From positions 62,001 through 126,000 of the forward strand of contig CAVSZO010000033.1 of the NCBI GenBank assembly GCA_963732335.1: a DNA stretch of 64,000 nucleotides. The letters run 5' to 3'. The DNA is from Desertimonas sp963732335. Lineage in GTDB: Bacteria; Actinomycetota; Acidimicrobiia; Acidimicrobiales; Ilumatobacteraceae. The notes beneath the pieces were generated by a model. That model searched no databases, was not told where the DNA came from, and saw only the letters and a program-made list of their open reading frames with translations. This document shows positions 10,676 to 19,786 of the stretch, piece by piece; within the stretch, counting starts at the first letter, position 1; the number at the start of each line of letters is the position of its first letter. Position numbers and translations under genes: made by a program.

Positions 10676-10699
10676 CGGGGCAGGTTAGAACCGGGCAGA

Positions 10700-11284
10700 A
10701 TGAACGTGATGCTCGAGCCAGACCCGATCATCACGTGCGTCGACTGCGGCGGCCGCGCCCACCTGCTCACCCTGCCGCGGAGGGACGAGGAGGATGCCGA
10801 GGCCGAGCCCTGGCAGGAGGGCGACATCGTGGCCTATCGCTGCGAGGACTGCCTCGACCGCTGGGACATCGTCCTGGCTGACTATCGACCTCACTCGTTC
10901 GCTCGCTGCGCTCGCTCTCTCCGTTCGGTCGAGCTCGAGCAGCCGGCCTTCGGCCGGCACCGAAGAACTCTGCTGGTCGACCGGCAGAGCCGGATCGACC
11001 AGCGGGCGGGGGCTCCGGCCGAAGGCCTCTGCCCCCGCACCCCCGCCTGTGACGAAACGTTACGTGGAAGGGCGGACTTCGGTCCAGTAGCCGTAGATGG
11101 CGATCCCGATCAGCAGGAATCCCGAGAGCACCTCGATGATCCGGTGGTGGCGGGCGAGGAAGCGGGTGATCTGGCGTTGCGCCGGGAGCGGCGAGGATCG
11201 GGAGCACGACGAGTGGCCAGCCGAAGCCGAGGGCATAGAACAGGAAGTAGACGAGCGAGTCGACGAGGGCGTCCGACCCGCTGA
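10700..11284 (+). CDS. Small zinc-ribbon protein running on into repeat B
   Basis: Uncharacterised protein. The first 60 or so codons look genuine: two CxxC pairs (CVDCGG and CEDCLD) about 40 residues apart frame a probable zinc ribbon, with an acidic middle. After RWDIVLADYR (about base 10890) the frame enters low-complexity CGCTCG-rich DNA and then repeat B, and stays open to 11284, antisense to the CcdA gene. The real protein probably ends near 10881, where a stop exists one frame over. So either an indel removed the stop, or the repeat replaced the original 3' end. No function is assigned. Confidence 0.5.
   Translation: MNVMLEPDPIITCVDCGGRAHLLTLPRRDEEDAEAEPWQEGDIVAYRCEDCLDRWDIVLADYRPHSFARCARSLRSVELEQPAFGRHRRTLLVDRQSRIDQRAGAPAEGLCPRTPACDETLRGRADFGPVAVDGDPDQQESREHLDDPVVAGEEAGDLALRRERRGSGARRVASRSRGHRTGSRRASRRGRPTR
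10929..11048 (+). repeat. Dispersed repeat B, copy 1
   Basis: About 120 bases that match, in inverted orientation, the segment at 56037-56165 at roughly 85-90 percent by eye. Internal features: a palindrome GCCGGCCTTCGGCCGGC, and an inverted pair CTGGTCGA / TCGACCAG flanking CCGGCAGAGCCGGA. The last part is a G/C-homopolymer-rich hairpin built on CTCTGCCCCC. This copy lies between the zinc-ribbon gene and the convergent ccdA gene, so it may serve as a bidirectional terminator or be a non-autonomous mobile repeat. No coding capacity of its own is evident. Confidence 0.7.
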
Positions 11285-11733
11285 CGCCGCCGATCACGAA
11301 CGCCGACACCACGAGCGGTCCGGTGCACGGCAGCGTCATCGGGGCGAGGAACACGCCGTACAGGTAGGCGGTGACGGTGGGGCTGCGCAGCACCGGCGCC
11401 TCGGTGCGCGACGAGCGCGGGTGAACGGGTTGCGCCCCACCAACATCAGCACGCCGAGCACGAACACCGTGCCGTAGATCAGCGGGAGCAGCCAGTCGAG
11501 GATGTCGGCGACGGCGCGGCTCAACTGATAGAGGACGAAGCCGATGGCGACCATGAACGTGACGATGCCCGGCCAGGACCGCCACGCCCGAGGCTCATCG
11601 TCGAGAGCCTCGACCGCGGGTTGGACAAGCGCGCCGACAGCATCACCACGAGTCCCGGGTACAGCGGGAGCAGGCAGACGTTGCTGAGGATGGCCGCGTT
11701 GCCGAGGGTGAACGCCTCGACGTACTCGGCCAC
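11060..11733 (-). CDS. ccdA: Cytochrome c biogenesis protein CcdA/DsbD-type (about three frameshifts)
   Basis: Membrane protein that carries reducing power across the membrane to extracytoplasmic thioredoxin-like proteins. Seen: start MAEYVEAFTLGNAAILSNVCLLPLYPG with the family's Cys in helix 1, a later helix with the partner Cys in LAPMTLPCTGPLVVSAF, and six or so hydrophobic stretches ending in FLLIGIAIYGYW. The frame shifts at about 11580, 11415 and 11190; joined, the protein is about 224 residues, typical of CcdA. It follows the TlpA-like gene by 8 nt, so the pair probably forms one thiol-redox relay. Confidence 0.82.
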
Positions 11734-11741
11734 GGCCGGCG

Positions 11742-12366
11742 TCAGGGTGCGGTGGTCGCCGTCTCGCCCGCCGCGGCCGCGGCGGTGAGCTGGGCGACGA
11801 GTTCCTCGGTGCTCTCCTGACCGGTGGTCATCTCGCCGGCAACACCAGTGGCATCGATGACGATCTTCGGCGTGCTCGGCGGGTTGGCTGCCGAGTTGCC
11901 GAATTCCTCGACGAACGCGGCGAGCAGCTCCGGACTCATCACGGCGAAGCGGATGTCAGGGAACCCGTTGTCCTCGGCGTACTGGGCGACGGCGTCGGGG
12001 GCGATGTCGGTCTCCACGCTGAGGGCGATGACCGCCGCCTGGTCACCCAGCGTCACCGCGGCTTCCTGGGTCTTGGGCAGCTGCTGGCGGCAGTTGCTGC
12101 ACCACGTGGCGAACAGCTCGACGAGCACCGGCGTCCCGATGCAATCGGCGAGGGTGAACGTCACGCCGTCGACGTCGGTGATCTCGAGGCTCTGCCAGGC
12201 GGGCAGCTCGTGCGGTCGGCGCTGGTTCCGACGGCGTCCCGAGCAGTGCATGGCCCACCGTCCGCGGGAGTCGACGAGTCCGGTGGGCCGGCGGCGGACG
12301 ACATCGGCGCGGCGCCAACACCGAGCGCGGCGGCGGCGACGGCGAACACAAGATCAGCGGTCGCAT
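11742..12366 (-). CDS. TlpA-like thioredoxin-fold lipoprotein or secreted protein (two frameshifts)
   Basis: Extracytoplasmic thioredoxin-like thiol-disulfide oxidoreductase. Seen: an N-terminal signal segment (MRPLIL, then VFAVAAAALGVGAAP once an extra T at about 12348 is allowed for), a Ser/Pro linker, then a TlpA domain with active site WCSNC in ELFATWCSNCRQQLP, and the cis-Pro segment STPKIVID. A second shift lies near 12225. A strong ribosome site GGAGG stands 7 nt before the ATG and fixes the start. It is followed by ccdA, which likely keeps it reduced; targets may include apocytochromes such as the di-heme protein encoded at 19783-21199 (inference). Confidence 0.83.
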
Positions 12367-12419
12367 GGTTTACCTCCCGAACCGGGTTCGTAGCCGAGGG
12401 TATTGCGGATTGGTCGTTG

Positions 12420-13080
12420 TCACCGAGATCGCGGCGGCTCCTCACTCGGTCCGACGTTGGCCTCCAGCCACGACGTCACCGGGGCGCCGGCGCGCCACGC
12501 CTTGGCGACCTCGTTGGCGGCCCGCTTGGTGTGGATCCATGCCGGCGCGCCGAAGTCCCGCACCGTGATCAGCCCTTTCATCCGCAACAGCTCGACACGA
12601 GGGTGGTCCTTCGGCCAACCTCGCGGGGCTGTCGCCAGCGCCGGCTCGATGCCTGCGATGTCGAGGCGTTCCTTGCGCGCCGTGGCGATCGCCGCCTCGA
12701 CCTGTTCACCGGTGACGTCGTCGCCCACCGCCTGCCGGAAGCGTTCGAGCTGATCACGGGCCATGTGGTAGATCCCGGCACCGACAAGCATCCCGTTGGC
12801 GCTGATCTGGACGTAGTTGGCGGCGCCGCCGTCGCTCTCCGTCATCGCCGCATGAGCGGTCTTGTACGGCGACTTGTCGGCGGAGAACCGAACGTCACGA
12901 TTCATCCGGAACACCTTGAACGATCCGAACTCCGGTTCCAGCTCGTCGAGCAGTGCGCCGCATCGGTTCGGCGACGGAGTGCTCGAACCGTTGCTTGTTG
13001 GCCTGCCACCACGGGCGCTCGTTGTGACCTTCGAGCTCGACGAAGAAGTCGAGGGCGTCGGGAGGAAATCCGGAGAACAA
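12420..13080 (-). CDS. DUF2461 (TIGR02453) family protein (one frameshift)
   Basis: Conserved protein of unknown function. Seen: the family start FSGFPPDALDFFVELEGHN, the NKQRFEHSVAEPMR segment, RMNRDVRFSADKSPYKTAHAA and the C-terminal GLITVRDFGAPAW. One shift at about 12955 separates the first 40 codons. Repaired length is about 220 residues, as expected. Start is probably the TTG that encodes the first residue of FSGFPP; no ATG is available in frame. It lies between recG and the TlpA gene on the same strand; this neighbour set does not reveal its role. Confidence 0.8.
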
Positions 13081-13094
13081 CGCGGGTACTCCTC

Positions 13095-15231
13095 TCAGTT
13101 CTTGGTCAGGAATTCTTCCTCGTCGGCACTGAGCAGCAGATCGAGCTCGTCGGCGAGGTCGCCGTGCTTGGCCAGCTCGGGATCGGCGTCGACGATCTCG
13201 AACGCCACTTGGCGGGCTGTGCCGATCAGCTCGGCATCGGTGCGCAAGGATGCGAGGCGAAGGTCGCTGCGGCCCTTCTGGGCGGTGCTCATGATCGTGC
13301 CTTCGCCGCGCAGCTGGAGATCGACCTCGGCGAGCTCGAACCCGTCGGTCGATGCGACGACGGCGGCGATGCGCGGGCTCACGCCTTCAGGGCGGTCCTC
13401 CGACAGCAACCAGCACTGCGACTTGGCCGATCCGCGGCCGACCCTGCCGCGCAGCTGATGCAGCTGGGCGATGCCGAACCGATCGGCGTCGAGGATCACC
13501 ATCACCGTGGCGTTCGGGACATCGACGCCGACCTCGATGACCGTCGTGGCGACCAGCACGTCGAGCTCCCCCATGCGGAAGCGCCCCATCACGTCGTCCT
13601 TCTCGCTGGACTTCATCCGCCCGTGGAGGAGGCCGAGGCGCAGCCCGCGCAACTCGTCCTCGGCGAGGCGGGCGAACGTCTCCTCAGCGGACGCCACCTC
13701 GAGCTTCTCGGAGTCCTCGATGAGCGGGCAGACGACGTACGCCTGACGACCGGCGACGACCTCGGTGCGCACGGCGTCCCACGCCAGCGCCTGATCGAGC
13801 GGGCCGACTGCACTGATCGTCTCGATCGGCGTCCGCCCTGGTGGCATCTCGTCGAGCACGCTGACATCGAGGTCGCCGTACACGGTCATCGCCGCCGTGC
13901 GCGGGATCGGGGTGGCGGTCATCACGAGGACGTCGGGCACGGCCTCCCCGGCCTTGTCGCGCAGGGCGGCGCGCTGTTCGACGCCGAAGCGGTGCTGCTC
14001 GTCGATGACGACGACGCCGAGGCGGTGGAAGTCGACCGCCGTCTGGATCAGCGCGTGGGTGCCGATGACGATGTCGACACCACCGGCGCCGAGGTCGGCA
14101 AGGAGCTGCTTGCGGGCGTTGCCGGTGACCTTGTTGGTGAGCAGCTCGACGCGCAGCGGGCGGTCGCCGAAGAGGTTGTCTGGATCGGGCACGGCGAGGT
14201 CGGCGAGGAGCTCGCGCACGGACACCAGGTGTTGCTCGGCGAGGACCTCGGTGGGCGCCATCAGCGCACCCTGGTTGCCCGACTGCACGGCGGCCAACAA
14301 CGCGGTCACGGCGACGACGGTCTTGCCGGATCCGACGTCGCCCTGGAGGAGGCGGTGCATCGGGCGCGGTGACGGACAGGTCGGCGTCGATCTCCCCGAT
14401 GACCCGCCGCTGGGCTGCCGTCAGCTGGTACGGCAGGGCGGCGTGGAAACGCCGCACGAGCTCTCCCCCGACCTCGTGGACGAAACCGATCGAGTTGGCC
14501 TCGATCTCGCGCTTGCGGCGGACGAGCACGAGCTGCACGCGCAACAGCTCGTCGAAGGCGAGGCGCCGGCGGGCATCGTCCTTGGCGTCGATCGTCTCGG
14601 GAAGGTGGATCGACCGCAACGCCATGCCCCGCTCGACGAGTTTCAGGCGCGTGCGGATGTCGTCCGGCAGCGGGTCGGCGATGCCGCGGGCCTGGCAGCG
14701 ATCGAGGGCGTTCTCGACCCAGCCGGCGAGCTCCCAGGTCGACAGCTGCACCTTCTCGCTCTGCGGGTAGATCGGCACGATCCGCCCGGTGCGGTCGCCG
14801 ATCAGATCGACGACCGGATTCGTCATCTGCAAGCCGTTGCGATACAGGTCGACGGTGCCGAACAGGGCGACGTTGAGTCCCTCGACGAGCTGCCGTTCAC
14901 GCCACGGTTGGTTGAAGAACACGACGTGGAGGCGGCCGGTTCCGTCGCCGACGACCGCCTCGACGATCGTGCGCCGGTTGCGCGTCGTTCTGCGGTGCGC
15001 AGAACGGACCGTGACGAGGACGAGCGCCTCCGTGCCGGGAACAAGGTCGGCGACACGTGCCTCGTTGGTGCGGTCGACCCATCGCCGCGGATAGGTCATC
15101 AGCAGGTCGAGGACGGTCTCGATGCCGAACGCCTCGAGGGCGGTGCGCTTGCGCTCGCCGACGCCGCGCAGCTCGCCGACACTCGTGACCGTCGAGCTCA
15201 CGCAGCGAGATTCCAGCTCACTCAACCCCAA
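13095..15231 (-). CDS. recG: ATP-dependent DNA helicase RecG (one frameshift)
   Basis: Branch-migration helicase that remodels stalled replication forks and recombination intermediates. Seen: N-terminal wedge with OB fold (about residues 60-170), Walker A GDVGSGKT in RLLQGDVGSGKTVVAV, Walker B VIDEQHRFGV, helicase motifs MTATPIPRT and QLRGRVGRG, and the C-terminal SDLRLASLRTD. The frame shifts once at about 14368, just before motif I. Repaired length is about 712 residues, normal for RecG. The start is a TTG overlapping the end of the upstream FakA-like gene by 14 nt; the pair is conserved in actinobacteria. Confidence 0.94.
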
Positions 15232-16897
15232 CGAGATACGGGTAGAGCGGTTGGCCGCCGGCGTGGATCTCCAGCTCGACGTCAGGGAAGCGTTCGCCGA
15301 CCCAGACTTCGAGCTCTTCGGTGACGGCGGCGTCGGAGTCAGATCCGGTGATCAGCGTGATCAGTTCGCGACGCGACTCCTGGGCACCGCCAGACCCGGG
15401 TCGACGAGGTGCTCGAGCAGCGCCTTGGTGGTCGTAGCGACGTCGCCACCGACGGCGACGATGCCGTCGCCGCGCACGATGCCCAACCAATCGCCTTCGG
15501 CGACGGGCCCAGCTGGCGTGTTCGACGGTCGAACGGCCTGCGTCACCTCGCCGGATGTGACCGCTTCGGCGGCTCGGCGCATCGGCAGCACGTTGGCGGG
15601 GGCGTCGACCTCCGGGTCGTATGCCATCAGGGCGGCGAGCCCCTCAGGCATCGACCGCGTGGGAACGACGCGCACGGTCTTGGTGGTGAGGGCGTCGACC
15701 TGTTCGGCGACGGGAATGATGTTCTTGTTGCCGGGAAGCAGGATGACGTGGTTGGCGTTGGCCCGCTCGACGGCGGCGAGCAGCTCAGCGGTCGATGGGT
15801 TGAGGGTCTGGCCGCCGGCGACGATGACCTGCACACCGAGGTCGCGGAACAGCGCCGAGATGCCGTCGCCGCTGCTCACAGCCACGGCCGCGCAGGTGAC
15901 CGCCGGAAGTTCGCCGTCGAGTCCGCCGGTCATCGACGCCGTCAGTTCGGCCTCGCGACTGGCGTGCTCGGCGGCGATCTCCTCGAACAGGTCGGTGACG
16001 CGGATCTTGAACGGCCGCCCGTCGAGATCGAGGGCGGTCTCGATCGCCGCCCCGATGTCGTTGGTGTGGACGTGACAGTTCCAGATGCCGTCGCCACCGA
16101 CGACGACGATCGAGTCGCCGATCTCCCCCCACCCCTGCTTGAGGGCGCCGATGTTGGCGTCGGCAAGGTTGCAGAGGAACATCACTTCGTAGCGCTGATC
16201 GGTGACGGTCTCCCCGGTTGCCCCGAGGGTCGGTGCCGGTGATTCGGGCTCGGACGGTCTCGGGCAGCGGTTCGCCGTCGACGACGTGCAGGGCGGCGTC
16301 GAGGAGCAACAGGAAGCCGGCGCCTCCGGCGTCGACCACCCCGGCGTCCTTGAGCACCGGCAGCAGCTCCGGCGTCTGGTCGAGCGCGGTGCTGCCGCCG
16401 TCGCGGGCGGCACGGAGGACGTCGACCAGCGAGCCGCCGGCGTCGGCGGCCTTGCGAGCCGCTTCTGCGGACTCCCGCACGACCGTCAGGATCGTGCCCT
16501 CGACGGGCGTGAGTACTGCCGCGTAGGCGCCGGTGGTCGCCGCCTCCAGCGCCGTTGCTACGACCGCTCCGGTCGCTTCGTCGGCGGCCTTCAGTGTCGC
16601 GGCGACGCCGCGGAGGATCTGCGAGAGGATGACGCCACTGTTGCCGCGCGCCCCCATCAGCGCGCCGTAGCTGATCGCGTCGCACGTGGCGTCGAGCTCG
16701 ACCGGGGCCTTGACCATCTCGGCGACGACAGCGTCGAGGGTGCGTGCCATGTTCGTGCCGGTGTCGCCGTCGGGCACGGGATAGACGTTGAGGCGGTTGA
16801 TCCTCGGGGCGTGAGCGTTGACGACGTCGCGGAAGGTGCTCACGGTGTCGCGCAGTTCGTCGACACCGAGCAGCTCGAGCGTTGGCACGTCGTTCAC
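15218..16897 (-). CDS. DAK2-domain fatty acid kinase FakA/YloV-like (two frameshifts)
   Basis: DAK2/DegV-type protein of the FakA (YloV) family, the ATP-binding kinase subunit that phosphorylates fatty acids held by FakB; that role is known in firmicutes and is inferred here. Seen: NRLNVYPVPDGDTGTNMART with the phosphate-binding Asp residues, the GARGNSGVILSQILRG motif, a middle domain (YEVMFLCNLA, VVVGGDGIWNCHVHTNDIG) and a C-terminal domain with ILLPGNKNI. Frame shifts lie at about 16235 and 15390. Start is a GTG at 16897. Some 560 residues after repair. Placed directly before recG, as in many actinobacteria. Confidence 0.85.
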
Positions 16898-16937
16898 TGT
16901 AGGGCGACGGTGTCGCACGTTGGCGTCTGTGGATCTG

Positions 16938-17429
16938 TCACTGTGCGATGTCGGCGACTCGGGCTTGCAGCCCTTCCAATCCGGCGTCGGCCAGCTCGGT
17001 GCTCAGCGGATCGTCGGCCGCTGGGCGGAGCGTGTCGCCGGCGATCGTGTAGCGGCCCTGGCGGTTGACGAGGGCAAAGTAGGGCATCGTCTCGCCGTCA
17101 CCGGCGACGAGGAACCAGACAGCGCGCTCGCCGACGTCGAGGGGCTGGATCCCGTCGACGACGACTGGGGTCCCGTCGCCCAGGGAGGCCGGCTCCTCGA
17201 CGATGACGTCGCCGTCGGCGGAACCGGCGAGCACGTCGGACACCTCCAGTACCAGCAACCTCGTGACCACCGCCGCGTCCGGGTCAGCGGGCGCCGTGAT
17301 CTGCCTGCCGTCCGTGATGTCGGCGACGGTTGCGACGACGACGAGGTCGCTGGCAGCGGCCAGCTCGTCGATTGTGGTGAAGTCCGTCGCCGACGACGCG
17401 ATGTCGATCGGCCTCCCGCTCGTCACCAT
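16938..17429 (-). CDS. Uncharacterised protein downstream of the HTTM gene
   Basis: 163 residues, intact, no family recognised. It begins 2 nt after the HTTM stop codon and so is probably the last gene of the imelysin operon. Seen: no signal peptide or membrane helix; a beta-rich sequence with DLVVVATVADITDGR, LLVLEVSDVLAGS and a WFLVAGDGETMPYFALVNRQGRY segment, which looks like a small compact domain exposed to solvent. One possibility is an extracytoplasmic domain whose signal sequence is lost to a frameshift, because its neighbours are secreted or membrane proteins. Confidence 0.55.
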   Translation of the reverse strand: MVTSGRPIDIASSATDFTTIDELAAASDLVVVATVADITDGRQITAPADPDAAVVTRLLVLEVSDVLAGSADGDVIVEEPASLGDGTPVVVDGIQPLDVGERAVWFLVAGDGETMPYFALVNRQGRYTIAGDTLRPAADDPLSTELADAGLEGLQARVADIAQ

Positions 17430-17431
17430 CG

Positions 17432-18763
17432 TCACCAACCGGCAACCACGACAGCGACGATGCCGGCGACCAACGGCACGAGCGGGAGCAGCCACACCCA
17501 TCGTCTGCTCAGCTCGCGTACCGGCGGGTCGAGCGGCAGGACGAACGTCGACGCCTGGGCGCGCCGGCCGAGGCTCGCCAGATCGACCTGGGGATCGATC
17601 ATCCGTTGACGCTGACGCCCGTTGAACGACACCCACGAGTCTGCCTGCACGATCACGTCGTCGTGACCCAAGCCGGCGAAGTCGTCGGCGATGAGGTGGG
17701 CGGTGGCAACGGCCAGTTCGGGACGAACGGCCGCCTGCCGGGCCTGCCAGTCAGTCAGCACCGACGTGGGGTCGACCGTCCAGGTCTCCGCCGTCGCCGG
17801 ATCGGTGACCGTGAAGCGCAGCAGCCCCGCCTTCTCCGTGAGCATCACGCGGAACGAGCCGTAGTAGCCCTCCTCGGTCCAGCGCACATCCCCCGGATAG
17901 GCAACGTGGCGCAGCGGGATCACGACCTGCAGCACCACCCAGGCCGCTGCGGCGGTCAACGCGACGGGCGGCATCCGATGGGTGTTCAGGGGACGCTCCC
18001 GTCCCCCAGTCACCCATCGGTCGAAGATGCTCACGCGGCGCGCCCAGTCGGGGGCGAAGAAGATCGTGGTGGCGGCGATCATCACCCAGGGGAACACGCC
18101 GATGGCGAACAGTCGCCACGTCAACACGTGGAACACGACGAGGGCGACGTAGGCGAACGGGCGGGTCCGCCGCCACAGCAGCCAGCCGACGATCGTCAGG
18201 TCGAAGATCGCGCCGAGCCAGCTGGCGACCAGCCCGACGCTCGGCTCGTCGAACAGCGGGCCAATGATCGGCGTGCCGGTTCGTGACGCCAGCCACGTCG
18301 TCATCGGCTCGCCGAGCACCAGCCAGTCGTGATTGAGCTTGGCCAGCCCAGCCATCACGTAGACGATCCCGACCTGGAAGCGCAGCACCCACACGACGAG
18401 CGCCGGCACCGTCGAACGACCAGTCGTCGGCAGCACGGCGAGGAGGACGAACGTGAGCGTGACGAACCAGTAGTGGTTGAGGTAGAGGGCAGCGTCGATC
18501 AGCTCGCAGTAGGTGAACACCACTGCGAACCCGGCGGCAGCGAGGCGTGTCCGCCGGCCTGTGGCGACTGCCAGACCGAGCGGGACCATGGCCACCACGA
18601 CGAGGTACATCAGAGCCGCCGGCAGCGGCCGCACCCAGGGAATCCACGGATAGGTGAGGTGGTGGGCCGGGGCGAGATACAGCGACTCGACCCATCCCTT
18701 GGCGAGGAAGCGGGCGGCGCTGAAGGCACCGAGCAGCCCCATGGCGACGCGGAAGAACGCCAC
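17432..18763 (-). CDS. HTTM-domain membrane protein (vitamin-K carboxylase-like)
   Basis: Polytopic membrane protein of the horizontally transferred transmembrane (HTTM) family, related to the membrane part of vitamin K-dependent gamma-carboxylase. Seen: about seven to eight hydrophobic helices, NHYWFVTLTFVLLAVLP, GIVYVMAGLAKLNHDWL (the family's K-N-DW motif) and a C-terminal helix after a soluble domain. The likely N-terminal sequence GPWRQIDASS continues in frame upstream of 18763 without a standard start, to a CTG at 18829 directly after the upstream stop; the true start is unsettled. Residues 249-263 are encoded by repeat C (17975-18020). It sits in an operon with imelysins, a linkage that suggests a role in metal or redox handling (inference). 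Confidence 0.78.
   Translation of the reverse strand: MAFFRVAMGLLGAFSAARFLAKGWVESLYLAPAHHLTYPWIPWVRPLPAALMYLVVVAMVPLGLAVATGRRTRLAAAGFAVVFTYCELIDAALYLNHYWFVTLTFVLLAVLPTTGRSTVPALVVWVLRFQVGIVYVMAGLAKLNHDWLVLGEPMTTWLASRTGTPIIGPLFDEPSVGLVASWLGAIFDLTIVGWLLWRRTRPFAYVALVVFHVLTWRLFAIGVFPWVMIAATTIFFAPDWARRVSIFDRWVTGGRERPLNTHRMPPVALTAAAAWVVLQVVIPLRHVAYPGDVRWTEEGYYGSFRVMLTEKAGLLRFTVTDPATAETWTVDPTSVLTDWQARQAAVRPELAVATAHLIADDFAGLGHDDVIVQADSWVSFNGRQRQRMIDPQVDLASLGRRAQASTFVLPLDPPVRELSRRWVWLLPLVPLVAGIVAVVVAGW
17975..18020. repeat. Hairpin repeat C, copy 3, inside the HTTM gene
   Basis: Arms CCGATGGGTG (17975-17984) and CACCCATCGG (18011-18020) identical to those of the intergenic copies at 24895 and 43395. 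The 26-base interior includes GGGGACG, shared with the copy at 24911-24917, and folds as GGGGACG / CGTCCCC. The HTTM reading frame passes through without interruption and encodes a soluble loop here, so the element is tolerated in coding sequence. Confidence 0.7.
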
Positions 18764-18825
18764 GGACGAGGCGTCGATCTGGCGCCACGGACCGCCGGTC
18801 GAGCCGGGCGCGCCCGACCTGACCG

Positions 18826-19786
18826 TCAGCCGGCGCTGTCGCCGTCAGCATCGGAGAATCCGATCGTCACGTCGAGGCGGGCCGCCACCTCGGTAGCCAA
18901 CGTCGCTTCCAGCGCCGCGGCCAGCTCCCGACCCTCGTCGAGTTCGCCCGCGGCGAAGGCCCCCTCCGCCGCCTCGATCTCCTCGTCGAGCCGCTCGGCG
19001 AGGTCGTCCCCGAGCAGCGGTTCGAGGGCGTCGTAGACCTCACGGACACCGCCGAGCTGCGCTCGCCGATCGGCGGAGACGTCAGCGGGCGGCACGTCCC
19101 CCTCGTCGCGTGGCTCCTCGGTGAGCTCGGTGGACGAGGAAGATGCTGTCGTTGACGAGCATCTCCAGCCAGCTGTCGGCTTCGGCGTCGTCGGCGACGA
19201 CCTCGCCGAAGGCGTCGCCGCCGTCCCAGGACTCGGTCCAGTCGGCAACGATCAGCTCGGCTTCGGTTGCGATCACGTCGGCGTTCCCGCGCAGATAGTC
19301 GCACCAGCGCTCGTCGCCGAGCAGGTCGGCAACGTCGTCGTGCTCGAGCACCCAGCGCATCGCCGTCAGCCCGCGGGTGTCGGCGCCGACGTTGTTGCCG
19401 ATCACGTCGGCGGTGATCTCGCCCGGCCTCGACCGGTCGATGAACGCTTCGATGTCGGCGATGCGGACCGGCCAGTCGACGACCGCCGGCGAGCGACGCT
19501 CCATCACCGGACCAGTCCAAATCGCCTGCGTCGACAGCCACTGCCGGCGGGTCGACTCGATGCTCGCCAAGGCCTCGTCGACCGGGCCGACGTCTGTCGA
19601 GGCGCACGCTGCGTCGACGCGCTCGGAAAGATCGGAGGCGGCGTCGGAAAGTGCCTGGAACCCAGGTACGGCGACCTCCGTGGCGACGTCCCCGAGCACG
19701 TCGGCCCGCGACGGCGGGTCGTCGCCGCAACCAGCCACGACGAGGCCGAGGAGCAAGGTCACGGCCGCAGCTGCGACACGGCTCAT
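18826..19786 (-). CDS. Imelysin-like lipoprotein (one frameshift)
   Basis: Exported lipoprotein related to imelysin-type iron-uptake proteins. Seen: signal sequence with lipobox VVAGC (residues 16-20), an all-helical domain, and segments such as DWPVRIADIEAFIDR and GLTAMRWVLEHDD that align in style with the second imelysin-like protein of such operons. The canonical GxHxxE motif is not obvious, which is common in this subgroup. The frame shifts at about 19135; repaired length is about 320 residues. Its ATG overlaps the stop of the di-heme gene by 4 nt (ATGA), strong evidence for co-translation. Probably periplasm-facing and metal-binding; function is inferred from the operon. Confidence 0.75.

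Noticed and set aside
12210..14372. A 720-codon open frame antisense to recG
   Set aside because: It has no domain motifs and mirrors recG codon structure; long antisense frames are routine in high-GC coding DNA. The same applies to 20255-22342 (antisense to the imelysin), 22913-24940 (antisense to pckG) and 52178-54259 (antisense to rseP/dxr/cdsA).
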